Source: Treponema sp. (GTDB lineage: Bacteria; Spirochaetota; Spirochaetia; Treponematales; Breznakiellaceae). From it: a stretch of 11,914 bases of DNA. Shown in pieces: positions 1-7,030 of the stretch. Under the pieces are notes generated by a model. That model saw only the letters and a program-made list of their open reading frames with translations. It made no database searches and was not told the DNA's origin. The DNA is taken from the NCBI GenBank assembly GCA_031269405.1, contig JAISZE010000109.1, positions 1-11,914 on the forward strand, written 5' to 3'. Within the stretch, counting starts at the first letter, position 1; each line of letters begins with the position of its first letter. A program made the translations under genes and the position numbers.

Positions 1-803
1 GCGGAAGCGGACCTGCTTTTGAGGCCGGCGCGGAAAGCGCTGGAAATCAAAGGGGTGAGTACGACGAGGGGGGCGCCGGCCTCGCTGCGTTCCCAGGTTC
101 CGGTACAGACCCATTTCGAGCGGGAGGCGGTGAAGTCCGGCTCGACACGGCGGCGCACTGCGGGGTGACCTCATCGGGTAGTTTTGCAAGACCTTGACGG
201 GAACCGACATATATTCGGGGTGGGTGCAGGAGCGCTCGCTGTTAAACAGCGCCAACCGGCTGGGTACAGGAGTCTCTGTCGAATATCAGGAGCGGACTGC
301 CGTTTCCGATGAGAGGTACTCATTATGACAATGGCCTGGAGTTCCTCAACAAGCCGCTTATCGCCTGGCTCCTTGAACGGCTTATCAGGATGGCACGGAG
401 CAGGCCGTACAGAAAAAACGATGTGGTGAGGAAGACGGCGGGATACTTCCGGTTCGACACGGCGGAGGAACAGGTTGAGCTTGCCGAAGTGTACCGCAAT
501 TTGTGTCCGCTTTATAATTAGTGGTATCCGTCTTTCCGTCTCATCGAGAAACAGAAGCAGGCAGACAGCCGCTACAAGAAAATCTACGAGGAGGCACCGA
601 AAAGGCGATTCCAGAGGCTTCTGGAATGGCCTGATGAGGGTAAGGAGAGCACGGCTGAGTTGAGGCGGTGGAAGGCACTTTACAATCCGGTAGTTTTGAA
701 CACCGCCGTGAACCAAGCGGTAGAACGCCTCTTGAAAATCAAGGGTGAAAAGAGGCAGGATGTTACACCCCCTCTGACAGAGGGTAAGGCCATTGCGGCC
801 TAA
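1..803 (+). pseudogene. Degenerate integrase-type (DDE) IS transposase, 5' end outside the window
   Basis: Three reading frames must be joined to recover one transposase of the integrase-catalytic (rve-like, ISNCY/IS1202-like) type. Frame 1 covers 1 to about 140 and includes the stretch KGVSTTRGAPASLRSQVPVQ. Another frame starts near 141 and reads LDTAAHCG, carrying the first catalytic Asp. A third frame runs from about 182 to 260, and the frame of 141 resumes from about 261 to the stop at 801-803. This last part contains HYDNGLEF (second catalytic Asp, codon 327-329), RSRPYRKND, an in-frame TAG at 519-521, and then the normal C-terminal part (WYPSFRLIEKQKQADSRYKK and onward). At about 414-422 KND runs straight into VVRK. 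Relatives I recall have a VEQKN-type segment here that supplies the catalytic Glu, so it appears deleted. At least three frameshifts, one stop and this deletion make it non-functional. Family assignment is from memory of motifs. Confidence 0.85.
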
Positions 804-869
804 TTTTGGCTGGATTTTAGTTTCCAGGCAACGACCTCTTTTCGACTAGAAAAATTATTTGGCAATGCG
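804..869 (+). mobile_element. Probable right end of the decayed insertion sequence
   Basis: After the transposase stop there is a 66-base non-coding stretch ending in the 34-bp sequence at 836-869, whose exact reverse complement closes the window. Position just behind a transposase gene is what an IS terminal inverted repeat would show. The left end of the IS is outside the window, so the repeat cannot be compared with its own partner, and the true boundary could lie a few bases to either side of 869. Confidence 0.55.
836..869. repeat. 34-bp inverted repeat, left copy
   Basis: Begins CTCTTTTCGACTAG and ends TTTGGCAATGCG. It is a perfect 34/34 reverse complement of 11881-11914. Similarity stops abruptly at 870, which reads TTTAG here and CACGC next to the other copy. 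The abrupt edge supports a true element boundary rather than gradual homology. Confidence 0.9.
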
Positions 870-874
870 TTTAG

Positions 875-903
875 TAGACAAAGAGACCGCTTGTTTGTAT
901 AAT
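875..903 (+). promoter_or_regulatory. Sigma-70 type promoter abutting the IS end
   Basis: TAGACA at 875-880 (5 of 6 to consensus), a 17-base spacer and a perfect TATAAT at 898-903. It starts five bases inside the end of the 34-bp repeat and points toward tag. Transcription from here would give a leader of about 110 bases before the tag start codon. I see no hairpin or convincing small ORF in that leader. It may originally have served a gene lost when the IS inserted. Confidence 0.6.
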
Positions 904-981
904 ATAAACCCTGAGCTGGCAAACTCCGCCGGACAGATTCTACGCGTGGCATGGCTTTGCGTGCGGGGGGTGCGTACTGTT

Positions 982-1010
982 TTGCCGGATATTACAAGCA
1001 CAGGTATAGT
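982..1010 (+). promoter_or_regulatory. Second, start-proximal promoter candidate for tag
   Basis: TTGCCG at 982-987, a 17-base spacer and TATAGT at 1005-1010. Transcription would begin about four bases before the ATG at 1021, giving an almost leaderless message. That would fit the absence of a Shine-Dalgarno sequence there. Hexamer matches are 4/6 and 5/6, so chance occurrence is possible. Confidence 0.35.
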
Positions 1011-1020
1011 GTAGTATTTT

Positions 1021-1692
1021 ATGGAAAATTTGTACAAGCCCTCGATTGTTTCGGAGGCGGTCCGGCGTCCCAATCACTCCCGTTGCTCTGATCAACTTCG
1101 TTGCCCCTGGTGCCTTGGAGACGAAGACTATACCAAGTATCACGACAAGGAATGGGGAAAGCCCCTCAAAAACAGCCGAAAACTTTTCGAATTCCTCATC
1201 CTGGACGGTGCGCAGGCGGGCCTTTCATGGCTCACTATACTCAAGCGGCGGCAGGGCTACCGGGAAGCCTTCGACGGTTTTGACGCCGAAAAGATAGCCG
1301 CTTACGGTGAAAAGGATATTGCCCGGCTTATGCAGGACAGCCGCATTATCCGCAACAGGCTGAAAATCCGGTCCGCTATCGGGAACGCCCGGGCTTACTG
1401 CGCCATGGCCGCAGGGGGGAAGAGCTTTTCAAAGTGGCTCTGGGACTGGGTGGACGGGGAACCGGTAGTGAACCGCTGGAGAACCCTGAAGGAGATCCCC
1501 GCCTCCACGGAGCTGTCAGAGAAGATGTCAAAGGAACTCAAGCGGCTGGGCTTTACTTTCGTGGGGCCTACCATCATCTACGCCTTTATCCAGGCTGCGG
1601 GACTGGTGAATGATCATCTGGTAAGCTGCTTCCGGTGGAAGGAGCTTGCAGACGGGATCACCGGCCCAGATCATCCAGGCAGGCGCCGGTAA
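1021..1692 (+). CDS. tag: DNA-3-methyladenine glycosylase I
   Basis: Excises 3-methyladenine (and 3-methylguanine in known family members) from alkylated DNA, starting base-excision repair in the cytoplasm. The 223-residue protein matches Tag along its length: RCPWC at 27-31, YHDKEWG at 40-46, LDGAQAGLSW at 61-70, RNRLKI at 111-116, then SKELKRLGFTFVGPT and VNDHLVSC at 197-203. Aligned by eye with E. coli Tag, the zinc-snap ligands are kept: Cys28, His41, His199 and Cys203. The E. coli base-pocket Glu38 corresponds to Asp62, a conservative change. There are about 24 more N-terminal residues than in E. coli Tag. No alternative ATG/GTG/TTG close to the RCPWC motif is in frame, so 1021 is kept although no clear ribosome-binding site precedes it. 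It stands alone, next to the IS end on one side and a convergent peptidase gene on the other. Confidence 0.95.
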   Translation: MENLYKPSIVSEAVRRPNHSRCSDQLRCPWCLGDEDYTKYHDKEWGKPLKNSRKLFEFLILDGAQAGLSWLTILKRRQGYREAFDGFDAEKIAAYGEKDIARLMQDSRIIRNRLKIRSAIGNARAYCAMAAGGKSFSKWLWDWVDGEPVVNRWRTLKEIPASTELSEKMSKELKRLGFTFVGPTIIYAFIQAAGLVNDHLVSCFRWKELADGITGPDHPGRRR

Positions 1693-1827
1693 TGGTTCTG
1701 GGAAAGAGGGCCAAAAGCTCGTCACCGTCATAGCCACATTGGCCTGACGACAGCCGTTCTTGCCTACCCCGGAACATTTGTTTGCACACCATTTTTGTTT
1801 TTTTTTGGGGGGTGAATGAGATGAACT

Positions 1828-2919
1828 TTAACGTTTGTTCATCAGCTTTTCCTTCAGTTCCGCTCTGGGATCGGCGCCTTTGCCTGTGAGGGTTTTTGCC
1901 GCAGCGATAAAAGCCGGGAGGCCCGCGCCTGAGCGGGTATAGAGGTCTTTGAACCAGGCGTTTTCCTCGTAATAGAGGCGGTAGAGTTCAAGGTAAACGT
2001 TATTCACCCTGAGGGTTGAAAAGCCCCGGTATTGTTCGGTTTTATACAGAGTATCGTAGTTTTCAGCGAAGCGCTCCTGGGCTGCGGCGATGATTTCCGC
2101 TTTCTGCCTAAGCTTTTCCTCGCGGTTTGCGCCGCTTTTATAGACCCTGTCCAGTTCCGCGATGAGTTCCTGAATGAAGGCGATGTAGGCGGAGCCGTCC
2201 GCTTTTGCGTCAGCGGCTTCCTGTTCGGTACCGGCTGCGGTTGGGACAGCAAGGACGATCCCGGAAGAGGAGATTTTTTCCATGTAAAGCCGGGAGCCTT
2301 CGCTGCCCACGAATTCCGCAAGTTCTTCGTTGAACTGGGAATGGTTTTTCAAATAAACTGTGGCATGGAGGAGTTCATGGATGATAAGATCCGCCAGTTC
2401 CCTGGCAGAATACTCCTTCATATAAGAGTAGAGGGGATCCCGAAACCAGCCCAGGGTGCTGAAGGCGCTCACCCCTCGTATCCAGACATCCAGGTCTTTT
2501 TTCTCCAGTTTCGCCTGTTCTTTCCGGGCATCACCGGGGTTGAAAAAACCCTTGTACGGGACCTTTCCTGCTACCGGGAACCACCACTCGTAACGGGTAA
2601 AGGAATCCTTCGCTGAAGCGGAAACTACTGCGGCCAGGTAACTGCGGTCAAGTTCCACATAACTGGTGTAATTTCTGCTTTCTTTAAGCCCCAGTTCTTC
2701 CATAGCAAAACGGCGTATATCTTCAACTTGTTCCGCGAAACGGCGGTCCTCTTCGCCGCCCTTTTCCGCCAGATCCTCCAGAGGGACAGCCCGGTTCAGG
2801 TAGCTCAGCATAGTCGTTCCCTGTTTGAGGGTATAACAGCCTGAACACACTGCGGACAGGGCAAAGATCAGGGCCGAGGAAATACATACCGGAAGGCCTG
2901 GCCAAAACCAGGAATGCAT
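1828..2919 (-). CDS. Putative lipoprotein aminopeptidase (PF10023-type HExxH metallopeptidase)
   Basis: A 363-residue protein matching the 'predicted aminopeptidase' family (PF10023, COG4324). It begins with a hydrophobic export signal (about residues 8-24) ending at SGC, with Cys28 as the likely lipidated residue. The -3 position is Cys rather than Leu, a relaxed lipobox of the kind spirochaetes tolerate. A juxtamembrane segment YTLKQGTTMLSYLNRAVPLE follows, typical of the family. The zinc site is HELLH at 181-185, with NEELAEFVG at 197-205 supplying a probable third ligand. The sequence therefore suggests an envelope-anchored zinc peptidase. Peptide specificity is unknown. It lies 20 bases downstream of the ThuA-domain gene on the same strand and is probably cotranscribed. 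The start at 2919 has no strong Shine-Dalgarno sequence and was chosen because it gives the complete signal peptide. Confidence 0.85.
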   Translation of the reverse strand: MHSWFWPGLPVCISSALIFALSAVCSGCYTLKQGTTMLSYLNRAVPLEDLAEKGGEEDRRFAEQVEDIRRFAMEELGLKESRNYTSYVELDRSYLAAVVSASAKDSFTRYEWWFPVAGKVPYKGFFNPGDARKEQAKLEKKDLDVWIRGVSAFSTLGWFRDPLYSYMKEYSARELADLIIHELLHATVYLKNHSQFNEELAEFVGSEGSRLYMEKISSSGIVLAVPTAAGTEQEAADAKADGSAYIAFIQELIAELDRVYKSGANREEKLRQKAEIIAAAQERFAENYDTLYKTEQYRGFSTLRVNNVYLELYRLYYEENAWFKDLYTRSGAGLPAFIAAAKTLTGKGADPRAELKEKLMNKR

Positions 2920-2939
2920 CGCTTTCGATTCGGGCCGCT

Positions 2940-3710
2940 TCAGCCCCTGGTTACCGGGGTAAAGCCACCGCCGTCACTCTTGTATTCTTCCAGAGCCGGC
3001 GCATTGCCCGGGCCCCGGTTCCGGAGGCAGATCCGCAGAGGTGGGCACGCCCATTTTACGGCGTTGACGATCACAAGCTGGACTTCCTTCTGGTGGTAAA
3101 CCGGGAAGGTTTCGTGGCCGTTCTGGAAGTAGAAGATCTTCCCTTCTCCCCGGCGCCATGTGCAGCCTGAGCGGAAAATCTCCCCCCCCTGGAACCAGCT
3201 AATGAACACCTGTTCGTCCGGCGCAGGGATGCCGAAGGGTTCGCCGTAGGTTTCGTCATGGGGAACCACAAAGCTTTCGTCCAGGCCCTGGGCAATGGGA
3301 TGGTTGCGGATGATGTTCCAGAGCCGGACTTTTTCTCCTGCCTCGCGCCACCGGAGCAGGGGGGTATCGGTACCCATGAGCTTCTGAAAGGGCTTCGAAG
3401 CATGGCCCGAGTGGAGTACGATAAGGCCCATGCCGTCCAGGACCCGCCTGACCACACGGCCAACCGCCTCGTCATCCACTTCGTGATGTTTCATGTGGCC
3501 CCACCAGATGAGCACATCCGTGTCTTCCAGGGCTTCCTTGTTCAGGGTTTCCCTGTGATCTTTGAGGGTGGCGCAGCGGATCTTGCCCACAGCGCCGTCC
3601 TTTTCCAGAAACCCCTTTATGGCGCCGTGTATCCCGTCAGGATATATGGCCCGTACCGATTCTACCGTGGTCTCATGGACATTTTCATTGTAAATCATCA
3701 CATTGATCAT
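2940..3710 (-). CDS. ThuA-domain (trehalose-utilisation type) protein
   Basis: A 256-residue soluble protein matching ThuA (PF06283), a class-I glutamine-amidotransferase-like fold first linked to trehalose and disaccharide use in rhizobia. Family signatures occur in order: DVLIWWGHMKHHEV at 65-78, GLIVLHSGHASKPF at 95-108, LMGT, LWNIIRNHPIAQGL, HDETYGEPFGIP, SWFQGGEIFRSGC and IFYFQNGHETFPVYH. The biochemical reaction of ThuA proteins is still unsettled, and related proteins may oxidise or bind sugars. The ATG at 3710 has a good AAGGAG six bases upstream. It is the first gene of a two-gene minus-strand unit with the lipoprotein peptidase. No sugar transporter or trehalase lies beside it, so the disaccharide link is by family only. 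Confidence 0.9.
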   Translation of the reverse strand: MINVMIYNENVHETTVESVRAIYPDGIHGAIKGFLEKDGAVGKIRCATLKDHRETLNKEALEDTDVLIWWGHMKHHEVDDEAVGRVVRRVLDGMGLIVLHSGHASKPFQKLMGTDTPLLRWREAGEKVRLWNIIRNHPIAQGLDESFVVPHDETYGEPFGIPAPDEQVFISWFQGGEIFRSGCTWRRGEGKIFYFQNGHETFPVYHQKEVQLVIVNAVKWACPPLRICLRNRGPGNAPALEEYKSDGGGFTPVTRG

Positions 3711-3731
3711 AAAACGCTCCTTGACGCAGGT

Positions 3732-3760
3732 AGTATACCTCTTTTATATGGAATAGGCAA
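3732..3760 (-). promoter_or_regulatory. Promoter for the thuA-like/peptidase unit
   Basis: On the minus strand TTGCCT (3760-3755), a 17-base spacer and TATACT (3737-3732), 22 bases upstream of the ATG at 3710. Hexamer matches are 4/6 and 5/6. The position is right for a leader of roughly 15 bases carrying the AAGGAG site. Confidence 0.45.
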
Positions 3761-3799
3761 AGTAGGCGGCGTCAGAGTCTGCGCAATTCGCCCACCCAC

Positions 3800-3828
3800 T
3801 TGCATAATTTTTTCATCTATTTTATTCT
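3800..3828 (+). promoter_or_regulatory. Weak promoter candidate for the Co/Ni importer operon
   Basis: TTGCAT at 3800-3805, a 17-base spacer and TATTCT at 3823-3828, within a T-rich stretch. Matches are modest (3/6 and 4/6). Transcription would begin near 3835, exactly where the structured leader begins, which is the main reason to list it. Confidence 0.3.
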
Positions 3829-3832
3829 TTTT

Positions 3833-3931
3833 TAAACGGTATGAAGCCGTCTCCCGGAGCCTGCGGGATCTTCCGCAGGGCGCAAACTTCTATGAAGGAA
3901 GCCCAGTCTCTTAAAACCGTTTTAGACGGTT
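3833..3931 (+). promoter_or_regulatory. Candidate structured 5' leader of the Co/Ni importer operon
   Basis: The 120-base leader before cbiM holds a perfect 7-bp hairpin, CCTGCGG (3860-3866) with CCGCAGG (3873-3879). Around it are two alternative pairings. AGCCGTCT (3845-3852) can pair with AGACGGTT (3924-3931; one G-T pair), closing the whole region. Alternatively each flank folds locally: ACGG (3836-3839) with CCGT (3847-3850), and AACCGT (3915-3920) with ACGGTT (3926-3931). Mutually exclusive helices are a common layout in metal or cofactor riboswitches. I do not see the conserved B12-box or other core elements of the cobalamin riboswitch, nor a clear NiCo motif. It could also be a protein-bound leader or coincidence. 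Confidence 0.3.
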
Positions 3932-3957
3932 AATTCTTTCCTTTATGGAGGTTCTTT

Positions 3958-4968
3958 ATGCACATGGCAGATGCGTTGATATCCCCCGCTGTGGGCGGCG
4001 TAATGTGGGCCGCCAGTGCCGGGGCGGTTGCCTGGTCAACGGCAAAAATCAAAAACGAGCTGGGAGAAAAGAAACTTCCCGTCATGGCAGTGGCGGGCGC
4101 TTTTGTCTTCGCAGCCCAGATGATCAATTTCACGATTCCCGCTACCGGGTCCTCAGGGCACATCGGAGGGGGGATCCTTCTTGCCGGCCTTTTGGGTCCC
4201 GCTCCGGCGCTGCTGACAATTGCGGCGGTGCTTCTGGTGCAGGCCCTGTTTTTCGCTGACGGCGGTCTTCTGGCTTTTGGGTGTAATGTCTTTAACATGG
4301 GCGTAATCCCCTGCCTTCTGGCCTACCCTTTTGTCTTCAAATCCCTGGTAAAAGATTTCAAACCCGGACGTATTGCCCTTGCCGCTTCTGCCGCAGTAAT
4401 AGCCGGACTTCCGCTGGGCGCGTTCTTCGTGGCGCTTGAGACCCTTGTTTCAGGTATTACGGCGCTTCCTTTCGGCGCCTTCGTACTTTTAATGCTGCCC
4501 ATTCACGTTGCCATTGCCATCGGCGAAGCGGCGGCCACATCGGCGGTACTCATTTTCGTACACAGGATGCGCCCGGAGATTTTGGAATCAAGCGCATCAG
4601 GGGCCTTCGTTTCCCAGGGCGTATCGGTGAAAAAAGCGGTGATCGCTTTGGGCGTTGCGGCGCTTATTACCGGCGCCCTGTTGTCGCTTTTCGCTTCGGC
4701 TTATCCCGATGGGCTTGAATGGTCCATCGAAAAGGTCGCAGGCAGTACGGAACTTGAAGCCGAAGGCGCCGCTTATGCAAACGCCGGAGCTTTGCAGGAA
4801 AAGACATCTTTCATGCCTGATTACAATTTCAAAGGCGCCGGTGAGGACGCTCCGCCTCTGGGCGCCAGCGTTGCCGGTATTGTGGGTGTGGCAATCACCT
4901 GCGTCCTTGCGGGGGGAATTGGTTTTGTTATCTCCGCGGCAAAGCGCAAAAAGGCGCAAGCGGCGTAG
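3958..4968 (+). CDS. cbiM: ECF-type cobalt/nickel importer, substrate-binding membrane subunit with fused PDGLE domain (CbiMN/NikMN type)
   Basis: Membrane S component that captures Co2+ or Ni2+ for import with CbiQ and CbiO. It begins MHMADA, placing His2 beside the N-terminus as the family requires for metal binding, and His68 in SGHIGG matches the known third ligand of NikM2 (His67). Residues 1-205 form the CbiM part with several hydrophobic helices. Residues 224-328 form a second part: a helix, then PDGLEWS at 249-255, a loop, MPDYNFKG, and a last helix before a basic tail. This is the PDGLE domain, a CbiN/NikN equivalent fused in one chain. PDGLE fusions are often nickel transporters, so nickel is at least as likely as cobalt. 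The ATG has TGGAGG six bases upstream and is the first gene of a plus-strand operon. Confidence 0.92.
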   Translation: MHMADALISPAVGGVMWAASAGAVAWSTAKIKNELGEKKLPVMAVAGAFVFAAQMINFTIPATGSSGHIGGGILLAGLLGPAPALLTIAAVLLVQALFFADGGLLAFGCNVFNMGVIPCLLAYPFVFKSLVKDFKPGRIALAASAAVIAGLPLGAFFVALETLVSGITALPFGAFVLLMLPIHVAIAIGEAAATSAVLIFVHRMRPEILESSASGAFVSQGVSVKKAVIALGVAALITGALLSLFASAYPDGLEWSIEKVAGSTELEAEGAAYANAGALQEKTSFMPDYNFKGAGEDAPPLGASVAGIVGVAITCVLAGGIGFVISAAKRKKAQAA

Positions 4969-4980
4969 TAATTGTAAAGC

Positions 4981-5826
4981 ATGCCGAATATCCAGCGTTC
5001 TGTGGACGGGCTTTCGTTGTTTGAGAAATTCTCATGCAAGCAAAGCTGCGTCCACAATCTTCATCCTGCTGTAAAGATTTTGGGAACCTTTGTCTATATT
5101 GCGGCGCTTGTCTCTTTTGAACGCCACACCGTAAGCGCAATGCTTCCGTTTGTTTTTTATCCTCTGATCATGGCGCCTCTGGCGGACATACCGTTGCGCT
5201 TTTTGTTCACCCGTGCGCTTTTTGCAGCGCCTTTTGTTTTTTTCGCAGCCCTGGGCAATGTCTTTTTTGAAAGGCTGCCGGCATACGTGATCGGGAACCT
5301 CGCCCTGAGCGCCGGCGTTCTTTCCCTCGCATCCCTGATGCTCCGTGCTATGCTTTGCGTAAGCGCCGTGCTACTCCTTGCATCGGTTACAACCGTAAAC
5401 GGCATTTCCGCGCAGCTCCGCCGCTTCGGAGTTCCGGCGCTTCCGGTGATGCTCTTTGAGATGACTTTCCGTTATATCGGTGTACTCGGCCCGGAAGCGG
5501 CGGCAATGCACACGGCGTATCATCTGCGGGGAGGTTTGCACCGCTCAGGCCATCCTGAGTATAAAAAACAGGACGTGGATATAAAACACTTCGGTATGTT
5601 CGCGGGATCGTTTTTTTTGCGGACCATAGACCGCAGCGAACGGATTTACGCGGCCATGAAGTGCCGCGGCTATTCCCTTGATGTGAAAATAAAATCGGCC
5701 CAGGCTGTAAAAAAGGCCGATGTTATTTTTTTTGCCCCCCTGGTCATATCCTGCGTTCTGTGCAGGGCCTTTGACCTTCCCCTTCTTGCGGGCGAAGCTG
5801 TTCTCTCCCTTTGCCATATGCTTTAA
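4981..5826 (+). CDS. cbiQ: ECF transporter transmembrane coupling subunit CbiQ
   Basis: A 281-residue EcfT-type membrane protein that transmits ATP hydrolysis by CbiO to the CbiM subunit. It has the N-terminal LHPAVKIL motif (27-34) common in CbiQ and several hydrophobic segments between about 33 and 138. The cytoplasmic coupling region includes QLRRFGVPALPVMLFEMTFRY (145-165), and the second coupling motif is AAMKCRGYS (224-232), the A-x3-RG signature that docks on the ATPase. A final membrane segment lies near 247-262. It starts 12 bases after the cbiM stop without a recognisable Shine-Dalgarno sequence, so translational coupling is likely. Confidence 0.92.
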   Translation: MPNIQRSVDGLSLFEKFSCKQSCVHNLHPAVKILGTFVYIAALVSFERHTVSAMLPFVFYPLIMAPLADIPLRFLFTRALFAAPFVFFAALGNVFFERLPAYVIGNLALSAGVLSLASLMLRAMLCVSAVLLLASVTTVNGISAQLRRFGVPALPVMLFEMTFRYIGVLGPEAAAMHTAYHLRGGLHRSGHPEYKKQDVDIKHFGMFAGSFFLRTIDRSERIYAAMKCRGYSLDVKIKSAQAVKKADVIFFAPLVISCVLCRAFDLPLLAGEAVLSLCHML

Positions 5827-5837
5827 TCTGTTATTTT

Positions 5838-6545
5838 ATGGAAAGGAACGTGATACTTGAACTGCACAATCTATCGTCGGTGCACGCCAATGGAAGCCCC
5901 GCTGTCAGGAATTTAAGTTTTACCGTAGAAGAAGGCGCCTCCGTTGCGGTACTGGGCGCTAACGGCGCGGGAAAAACGAGCCTGTTTTTAACCCTCACCG
6001 GCATTCTTGCCATACAAAGCGGCGCGGTTAAAGTCAACGGTCTGGAACTCAATAGCAAAAACACCGGCGCTGTCCGCTCCGCTATGGGCCTGGTTTTTCA
6101 AAACCCCGATGACCAGCTTTTCATGCCGACTGTTTGGGACGATGTGCTTTTCGGCCCCCGCAATTTATCGCTTTCCGAAGAAGAATGCGCCGGGCGCGCT
6201 CTGGCAAGCCTCAGGAAAACAGGCATCGAAGAGCTCAAAGACCGTTCGCCGCTCCATCTTTCGGGAGGCGAAAAGCGCATGGCCGCCATCGCCGGGGTAC
6301 TCGCCATGAGGCCGAAGATACTGCTGCTGGATGAGCCTACAGCCTTTCTCGACCCCAAAGCAATACGCGCTCTTGGCGTTGTCCTCAAAGCCCTGGGGCA
6401 AACAAAACTCATTGCTACCCACAACCTCGACTTCGCCCGGGAGGTCTGTTCAAGGATCCTTATCCTGAAAAAAGGCGCGCTCCTCACCGAAGGGGACATA
6501 TCACTTCTGGATGACAGGGGCGTGATTGAAGAGGCGTTTTTCTGA
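5838..6545 (+). CDS. cbiO: ECF transporter ATP-binding subunit CbiO
   Basis: A 235-residue ABC ATPase that powers the Co/Ni importer. Walker A is GANGAGKTS at 40-48, the Q-loop QNPDDQ at 88-93, the signature LSGGE at 141-145, Walker B ILLLDEPT at 161-168, the D-loop LDP at 171-173 and the switch His at 195. The QNPDDQLF stretch is typical of the CbiO/EcfA group. The open frame reaches back to a TTG at 5811 that would overlap cbiQ. I prefer the ATG at 5838, which gives the usual ILELHNLS beginning; a GTG at 5850 is also possible. No strong Shine-Dalgarno sequence precedes any of them, consistent with coupling to cbiQ, which ends 11 bases upstream. It converges with the next gene, 8 bases apart, and I see no intrinsic terminator between them. 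Confidence 0.93.
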   Translation: MERNVILELHNLSSVHANGSPAVRNLSFTVEEGASVAVLGANGAGKTSLFLTLTGILAIQSGAVKVNGLELNSKNTGAVRSAMGLVFQNPDDQLFMPTVWDDVLFGPRNLSLSEEECAGRALASLRKTGIEELKDRSPLHLSGGEKRMAAIAGVLAMRPKILLLDEPTAFLDPKAIRALGVVLKALGQTKLIATHNLDFAREVCSRILILKKGALLTEGDISLLDDRGVIEEAFF

Positions 6546-6553
6546 AAAGCCGC

Positions 6554-6997
6554 TCAACGGGAAGGTCTTTTTCCTGTTCCTCTGCAATGCGAGCAGCCCA
6601 GGACATGGACATGGGAACGGCGGCGGGGACGCTCGAACATGCGGGCCACTAGGATTTCATCGTCTTTCAGGACCCTGCCGCAGACCGGGCAAACACGGGC
6701 CCTGTCGCCATGGAGGCAGTAGACGCAACCCCGTATATGCATGAACCGGTCTTTGCCGCCGTTAAGTGAAGGGAAGGCCGAGGACTTGACCAGTTCCCCT
6801 TCGTTCAGTTTTGCCGAACATACCGGGCAGGTCTGGGGAGCGCCGGGAAAACTTTCGCCTCCGGGTCTCCGGCCCCGCCGTTTCCGGTAAGCTCCGGTAC
6901 GGGCGCCTGAGCCTGCCCCAAAGAAGAGGGTATAACCAAACCAGAGCAGGGCAGTGGCGATAATAACAAAAAATAAAACCTGAATAAAGTGGCCCAT
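6554..6997 (-). CDS. Membrane-anchored protein with duplicated zinc-binding repeat, function unknown
   Basis: A 147-residue protein I cannot assign to a named function. One N-terminal membrane helix (about 5-27) is followed by a basic Gly/Arg-rich linker (32-53) and two copies of a Cys-rich repeat. Repeat one has CPVC at 57-60, His87 and GCVYC at 90-94. Repeat two has CPVC at 103-106, His129/His131 and GCSHC at 134-138. Both share the pattern CPVC-x4-L-x2-(G/D)E-(L/I), then a basic stretch, then H-(V/I)-x-GC-x2-C, which points to internal duplication of a zinc-ribbon-like unit. The helix followed by a basic linker suggests that the zinc domains face the cytoplasm. The ATG at 6997 has only a distant AAGGGA upstream. 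Its start lies 46 bases from the divergent rsmI start, so the two share a short control region. Confidence 0.75.
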   Translation of the reverse strand: MGHFIQVLFFVIIATALLWFGYTLFFGAGSGARTGAYRKRRGRRPGGESFPGAPQTCPVCSAKLNEGELVKSSAFPSLNGGKDRFMHIRGCVYCLHGDRARVCPVCGRVLKDDEILVARMFERPRRRSHVHVLGCSHCRGTGKRPSR

Positions 6998-7030
6998 ATC
7001 CGCGGTCTATCCCTTCAATCTTCGATGTAC

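Noticed and set aside
951..1091. Open frame on the plus strand starting ATG at 951 and overlapping the tag start
   Set aside because: No ribosome-binding site, composition unlike a protein family I know, and it runs out of phase into the well-supported tag gene.
1660..1690. Inverted repeat ACCGGC ... GCCGGT at the tag stop as a terminator
   Set aside because: The loop is 19 bases long and no T-run follows, so it does not qualify as an intrinsic terminator.
2032..2616. Long plus-strand open frame opposite the lipoprotein peptidase
   Set aside because: It is the antisense shadow of a gene with clear HExxH and family motifs and shows no domain of its own.
3833..3957. Cobalamin riboswitch or NikR operator before cbiM
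   Set aside because: No B12-box-like core and no GTATGA-N16-TCATAC palindrome; only a single GTATGA half at 3839-3844.
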